From Bacteroidota bacterium (GTDB taxonomy: Bacteria > Bacteroidota > Bacteroidia > Bacteroidales > Marinifilaceae), in assembly GCA_023400335.1 (NCBI GenBank), contig JAEXFF010000248.1:1-8613 (forward strand): a stretch of DNA of 8,613 bases, read 5' to 3'. Under the pieces are notes generated by a model, which worked only from the letters and a program-made list of their open reading frames with translations, was not told the origin of the DNA and searched no databases. Position numbers and translations under genes: made by a program. The first letter of the stretch is position 1, and each line of letters starts with the position of its first letter. Positions 5,667-8,613 of this stretch are shown piece by piece.

Positions 5667-6428
5667 ATGATCAAAATAGTAAAAGTAGGCGGTAAGCTGG
5701 TTGAAAACGAACGGATACTGGATGAGCTTTGTAATAAATTGGCAGTTTATTATCCGTCTTGCGTGTTGGTACATGGAGGGGGAAGTATGGCAGGCCAATT
5801 GGCAACCCGTTTGGGAATAGAAACCCGTATGCATGAGGGCAGGCGGATTACAGATGCCCTGACTTTGGACGTTACCGTAATGGCGTATGCCGGTTTAGCA
5901 AATAAAAAGATTGTAGCCTGTTTACAAGCCAAGCAGATAAATGCCTGTGGTTTGTCCGGTTGTGATATGAACGTTATTGTTTCTCATAAACGGGCAATTA
6001 CAGCTATCGACTGGGGTTATGTCGGGGATATCGAACAGGTGAAAGAAGAGGTTCTGGCTTTTTTGCTGGAAAGGGAAATCATGCCTGTGCTTTCTCCTAT
6101 TACCTGCTCGGCTGCCGGGCAACTGTTGAATACCAATGCCGATAGTGTCGCTTCCGCTACTGCTATAGCATTGAGCCGGAAGTATGAAACAGAATTGGTA
6201 TTTTGCTTGGATAAACCGGGCGTATTGAAAGATATTCAGGACGAAAACTCTGTTATTCCTTTTATCGACCGGAAAACATATAAAGAATTATTGAAAGAAA
6301 AAAATATACATGCAGGTATGCTGCCTAAATTGGAAAACGCTTTTAAAACCCTGGATGCCGGTGTAAAAAAAGTGAGATTGACCAGTCCTGCGGATTTGGA
6401 AGGCGGGACGGTACTGATGAAGGAATAA
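5667..6428 (+). CDS. argB: N-acylglutamate kinase
   Basis: Phosphorylates the gamma-carboxyl of N-acylglutamate with ATP, the second arginine step. It belongs to the amino acid kinase family: KVGGK (6-10), VHGGGS (35-40), the substrate-binding Arg60 in GRRIT, NTNADSVASATA (155-166) and HAGMLPKLENAF (215-226, Lys221 aligning with the catalytic lysine near the E. coli C-terminus). Length 253, close to the short E. coli form (258). It lacks the N-terminal extension found in arginine-inhibited hexameric kinases of the Pseudomonas/Thermotoga type, so feedback inhibition by arginine at this enzyme is unlikely (inference). In Bacteroides the substrate is probably N-succinylglutamate. The nearest recognised alternative in the superfamily, aspartate kinase, is excluded by length and motifs. 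Gaps are 25 nt upstream and 37 nt downstream. Confidence 0.95.
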   Translation: MIKIVKVGGKLVENERILDELCNKLAVYYPSCVLVHGGGSMAGQLATRLGIETRMHEGRRITDALTLDVTVMAYAGLANKKIVACLQAKQINACGLSGCDMNVIVSHKRAITAIDWGYVGDIEQVKEEVLAFLLEREIMPVLSPITCSAAGQLLNTNADSVASATAIALSRKYETELVFCLDKPGVLKDIQDENSVIPFIDRKTYKELLKEKNIHAGMLPKLENAFKTLDAGVKKVRLTSPADLEGGTVLMKE

Positions 6429-6465
6429 GAAAAGTGTTTTTGGAAAAATAAATAAAAACTAAGAT

Positions 6466-7515
6466 ATGCAGGTTTCGGAAGCAGTTGATTTGTTAATGAA
6501 AATTATCTCTATTCCTTCTTTCAGCGGGGAAGAAGATCGGGTTGCGGATCTGATGGAAATCACTTGGGCCAAACTCGGTTATAACACTTTTCGTAAAGGA
6601 AATAACGTATGGGTACGTTCCCGTAATTTCGATCCGGTTAAACCGACCCTTTTATTAGAAGCCCATATCGACACAGTTAAACCGAATTCTGCCTGGACGC
6701 TTGATCCTTTCCGCTCGGAAATCCGGGAGGGGAAATTGTTTGGATTGGGAAGTAACGATACGGGAGGGAGTATTGTTTCCATGTTGGCTGCTTTTTTACA
6801 ATTGGATAAAAAGGTTCAGCCTTATAATATGATTTACCTGAACTCAGCCGAAGAAGAGAATACTGGAAAAGGAGGTGTACAAAGCGTAGTGGAAGAATTG
6901 GAGGGAATCGCTTTGGCTTTAATTGGAGAGCCTACCGGGATGCAGGCTGCGATTGCTGAAAAGGGGTTGATGGTATTGGACTGTATAGCGAAGGGGAAAG
7001 CCGGACATGCTGCCCGGGAAGAAGGAATAAATGCTATTTACGAAGCTTTGCCGGATATAGAATGGTTCCGGAATTACCGTTTCGGAAAGGTGTCGGATTT
7101 ACTGGGAGAGGTGAAAATGACAGTAACCGGTATACAGTCAGGAACTTTGCACAATGTCGTACCTGCAGAATGCCGTTTTATGGTGGATATACGGGTAAAT
7201 GAGCATTATTCTAATGCTGAGATTTTTGATATAATCCGTTCCCGGGTAAAGAGCGAGGTAAAACCCCGTTCTTTTTCCCTGAATTCTTCCTGTATTTCTG
7301 AAAATCATCCGCTGGTAAAACGATGTAAAGCTGTCGGATTGACTACTTACGGTTCCCCTACTACTTCTGATCAGGCCGTTATTCCCTGGACTTCCCTGAA
7401 GATTGGCCCCGGAGACAGTGCCCGCAGTCATACAGCTGATGAATACATTCGCCTGGAGGAAATAGAAGAAGGTATCGGCCTGTTTGTGCGATTATTAGAT
7501 AACTTTCGGTTCTGA
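6466..7515 (+). CDS. argE: M20-family N-acylornithine / N-acylcitrulline deacylase (ArgE family)
   Basis: A zinc peptidase-like hydrolase of 349 residues that should remove the acyl group in arginine synthesis. Metal and catalytic residues are all present: His67 and Asp69 in EAHIDTVKP (65-73), Asp98 in GSNDTGGS (95-102), Glu129/Glu130 in SAEEENTGKGG (127-137), Glu155 in IGEPTG (153-158) and His322 in DSARSHTADEY (317-327). The dimerisation/lid domain runs from about 165 to 275, with GKAGHAAREEGINA at 177-190. ArgE and DapE are close relatives and are hard to separate by motif. The arginine cluster decides for ArgE. In Bacteroides the matching step is thought to act on N-succinylcitrulline, after carbamoylation, so this enzyme may be a desuccinylase yielding citrulline. 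Its presence and the absence of argJ imply a linear pathway. Confidence 0.88.
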   Translation: MQVSEAVDLLMKIISIPSFSGEEDRVADLMEITWAKLGYNTFRKGNNVWVRSRNFDPVKPTLLLEAHIDTVKPNSAWTLDPFRSEIREGKLFGLGSNDTGGSIVSMLAAFLQLDKKVQPYNMIYLNSAEEENTGKGGVQSVVEELEGIALALIGEPTGMQAAIAEKGLMVLDCIAKGKAGHAAREEGINAIYEALPDIEWFRNYRFGKVSDLLGEVKMTVTGIQSGTLHNVVPAECRFMVDIRVNEHYSNAEIFDIIRSRVKSEVKPRSFSLNSSCISENHPLVKRCKAVGLTTYGSPTTSDQAVIPWTSLKIGPGDSARSHTADEYIRLEEIEEGIGLFVRLLDNFRF

Positions 7516-7542
7516 ACATTCTAACATTTAAATATAAAAGTC

Positions 7543-8613
7543 ATGAAACTTTGGGATAAAGGATATGATATTGACCGTTTTACAGAAAAATTTACGGTCG
7601 GAAAAGACCGTGAACTGGATGTGCTGCTGGCAAAAGCGGATGTGCTGGGAAATATGGCTCATTTAAAAATGTTGCATTCCATCGGATTAATGAACAATCA
7701 GGAAGTAACGGATTTGGAGAATGCTTTAAAAGAAATTGGGCAAGTTATCGACCGGGGAGAATTTAAAATAGAAGAGGGAATAGAAGATATACATTCCCAG
7801 ATCGAATATTTATTGACCCGGAAATGCGGAGAGGCCGGGAAAAGGATTCATACCGGCCGTTCCCGTAATGATCAGGTACTTACGGATATAAAATTATTTA
7901 CCCGCTCTGCCCTGATAAGTGTGCTTCAGCATGTGCAGGAATTTTTCGAAATCCTTATGGCGAAAGCGGAAGAAAGCAAAGGGGTTTTATTACCGGGGTA
8001 TACCCATTTACAGATCGCAATGCCTTCTTCTTTCGGAATGTGGTTCAGTGCTTATGCCGAGTCGCTGGCCGATGATTTACTGTTTTTAAAAGCTGCTTAC
8101 GACATGGTCAATACGAATCCTCTCGGCTCTGGGGCGGGCTATGGCTCTTCTGTGCCTCTCGACCGGAGACTGACTACTTCCTTATTGGGATTTGAGGATT
8201 TGGCTTATAATTCCGTTTATGCCCAAATGCAAAGGGGAAAAATGGAAAAAAATGTATTGTTTGCTTTGGCGGCAGTGGCTACGACTTTAGGGAAAATGGC
8301 TGCAGATATCTGTTTGTTTTCTTGCGGAAATTTCGGATTCTTAAAATTACCGGATAAATTTACAACCGGTTCAAGTATTATGCCTCACAAGAAAAATCCT
8401 GATATATTCGAATTAATTCGGGCTAAATGTAATCGTATTCAATCTTTACCGGGCCAATTGGCTTTAATCTGCGCCAATCTCAATTCGGGTTATTTCCGGG
8501 ATATGCAGCTCACAAAAGAAATATTTTTTCCGGCTTTTAGCGAGTTGACAGATTGTTTGTGTATGGCCGGAACGGTTTTAAAAGAAATACAGTTAAACCG
8601 GAATATTCTGGAA
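7543..8613 (+). CDS. argH: Argininosuccinate lyase, N-terminal 357 residues (cut by right edge)
   Basis: Splits argininosuccinate into arginine and fumarate, the last step of the pathway. It is a member of the fumarase/aspartase superfamily. HTGRSRNDQV (103-112), PGYTHLQIAMP (151-161, His155 at the active site), NPLGSGAGYGSSVPLDR (192-208) and the superfamily signature GSSIMPHKKNPD (276-287, mobile-loop serines 277/278) are all visible. The frame is open from ATG 7543 to the window end. Family members have about 450-460 residues, so roughly 90-100 C-terminal residues lie outside. The first residues, MKLWDKGYDIDRFTEKFTVGKD, match the usual start. It follows argE by 27 nt and is probably the last or near-last gene of the cluster seen here. 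Whether argF or argR follows cannot be seen. Confidence 0.97.
   Translation, partial: MKLWDKGYDIDRFTEKFTVGKDRELDVLLAKADVLGNMAHLKMLHSIGLMNNQEVTDLENALKEIGQVIDRGEFKIEEGIEDIHSQIEYLLTRKCGEAGKRIHTGRSRNDQVLTDIKLFTRSALISVLQHVQEFFEILMAKAEESKGVLLPGYTHLQIAMPSSFGMWFSAYAESLADDLLFLKAAYDMVNTNPLGSGAGYGSSVPLDRRLTTSLLGFEDLAYNSVYAQMQRGKMEKNVLFALAAVATTLGKMAADICLFSCGNFGFLKLPDKFTTGSSIMPHKKNPDIFELIRAKCNRIQSLPGQLALICANLNSGYFRDMQLTKEIFFPAFSELTDCLCMAGTVLKEIQLNRNILE

Noticed and set aside
2398..7431. Minus-strand and off-frame open frames inside argG, argC, argD, argB and argE
   Set aside because: All overlap strongly supported genes, have composition typical of shadow frames and show no recognisable domain.
6466..7515. 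DapE (succinyl-diaminopimelate desuccinylase) as the identity of the M20 gene
   Set aside because: Motifs alone cannot exclude it, but the position between argB and argH in an arginine cluster makes the ArgE-type role much more likely.
1..8613. CRISPR array, insertion sequence, phage or toxin-antitoxin content
   Set aside because: No regularly spaced repeats, transposase motifs or terminal inverted repeats were seen; nearly all sequence is accounted for by core metabolic genes.

Overview
This looks like chromosomal DNA from a Bacteroidota species, probably order Bacteroidales. The evidence is the protein variants themselves (a Bacteroidetes-style glutamine synthetase, ArgG, ArgD and GNAT protein), promoter-like elements of the Bacteroidetes form (TTTG about 21 nt upstream of TAnnTTTG), and start codons that mostly lack strong Shine-Dalgarno sites. 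The family or genus cannot be fixed from this window. No mobile element, CRISPR array, tRNA or rRNA was seen.

Layout. Positions 1-1026 (minus strand) hold the N-terminal 342 residues of a glutamine synthetase that runs off the left edge. A 406-bp AT-rich divergent region follows. It contains what I read as the control region of the arginine operon: two similar Bacteroidetes-type promoters 101 bp apart, each overlapped by ARG-box-like palindromes. From 1433 to the right edge, seven genes all on the plus strand form one arginine biosynthesis cluster: an unusual GNAT N-acyltransferase (candidate N-acylglutamate synthase), argG, argC, argD, argB, an M20 deacylase (argE family) and argH, the last cut by the right edge after 357 residues. 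Gaps are short (16-57 nt) except for 209 nt between the acyltransferase and argG.

How the genes fit together. The acyltransferase would make N-acylglutamate, ArgB would phosphorylate it, ArgC would reduce it to the semialdehyde and ArgD would transaminate it to N-acylornithine. A carbamoyltransferase, not in this window, would give N-acylcitrulline. The M20 enzyme would release citrulline, and ArgG plus ArgH would give arginine. With a deacylase present and no argJ, the pathway looks linear. In Bacteroides this pathway is known to use succinylated intermediates (the B. fragilis ArgF' is an N-succinylornithine transcarbamylase). Succinyl rather than acetyl substrates are therefore likely here too, but the acyl group cannot be read from this sequence.

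The points most worth a second look are the ARG-box array (three sites sharing a 12-bp core, two of them with the 21-bp centre-to-centre spacing of classical ArgR operators), the GNAT protein with a Cys-rich C-terminal part in the position of the first enzyme, and a hairpin across the stop codon of that gene. None of this amounts to a wholly new system. It is a compact arginine operon with Bacteroidetes-specific features.
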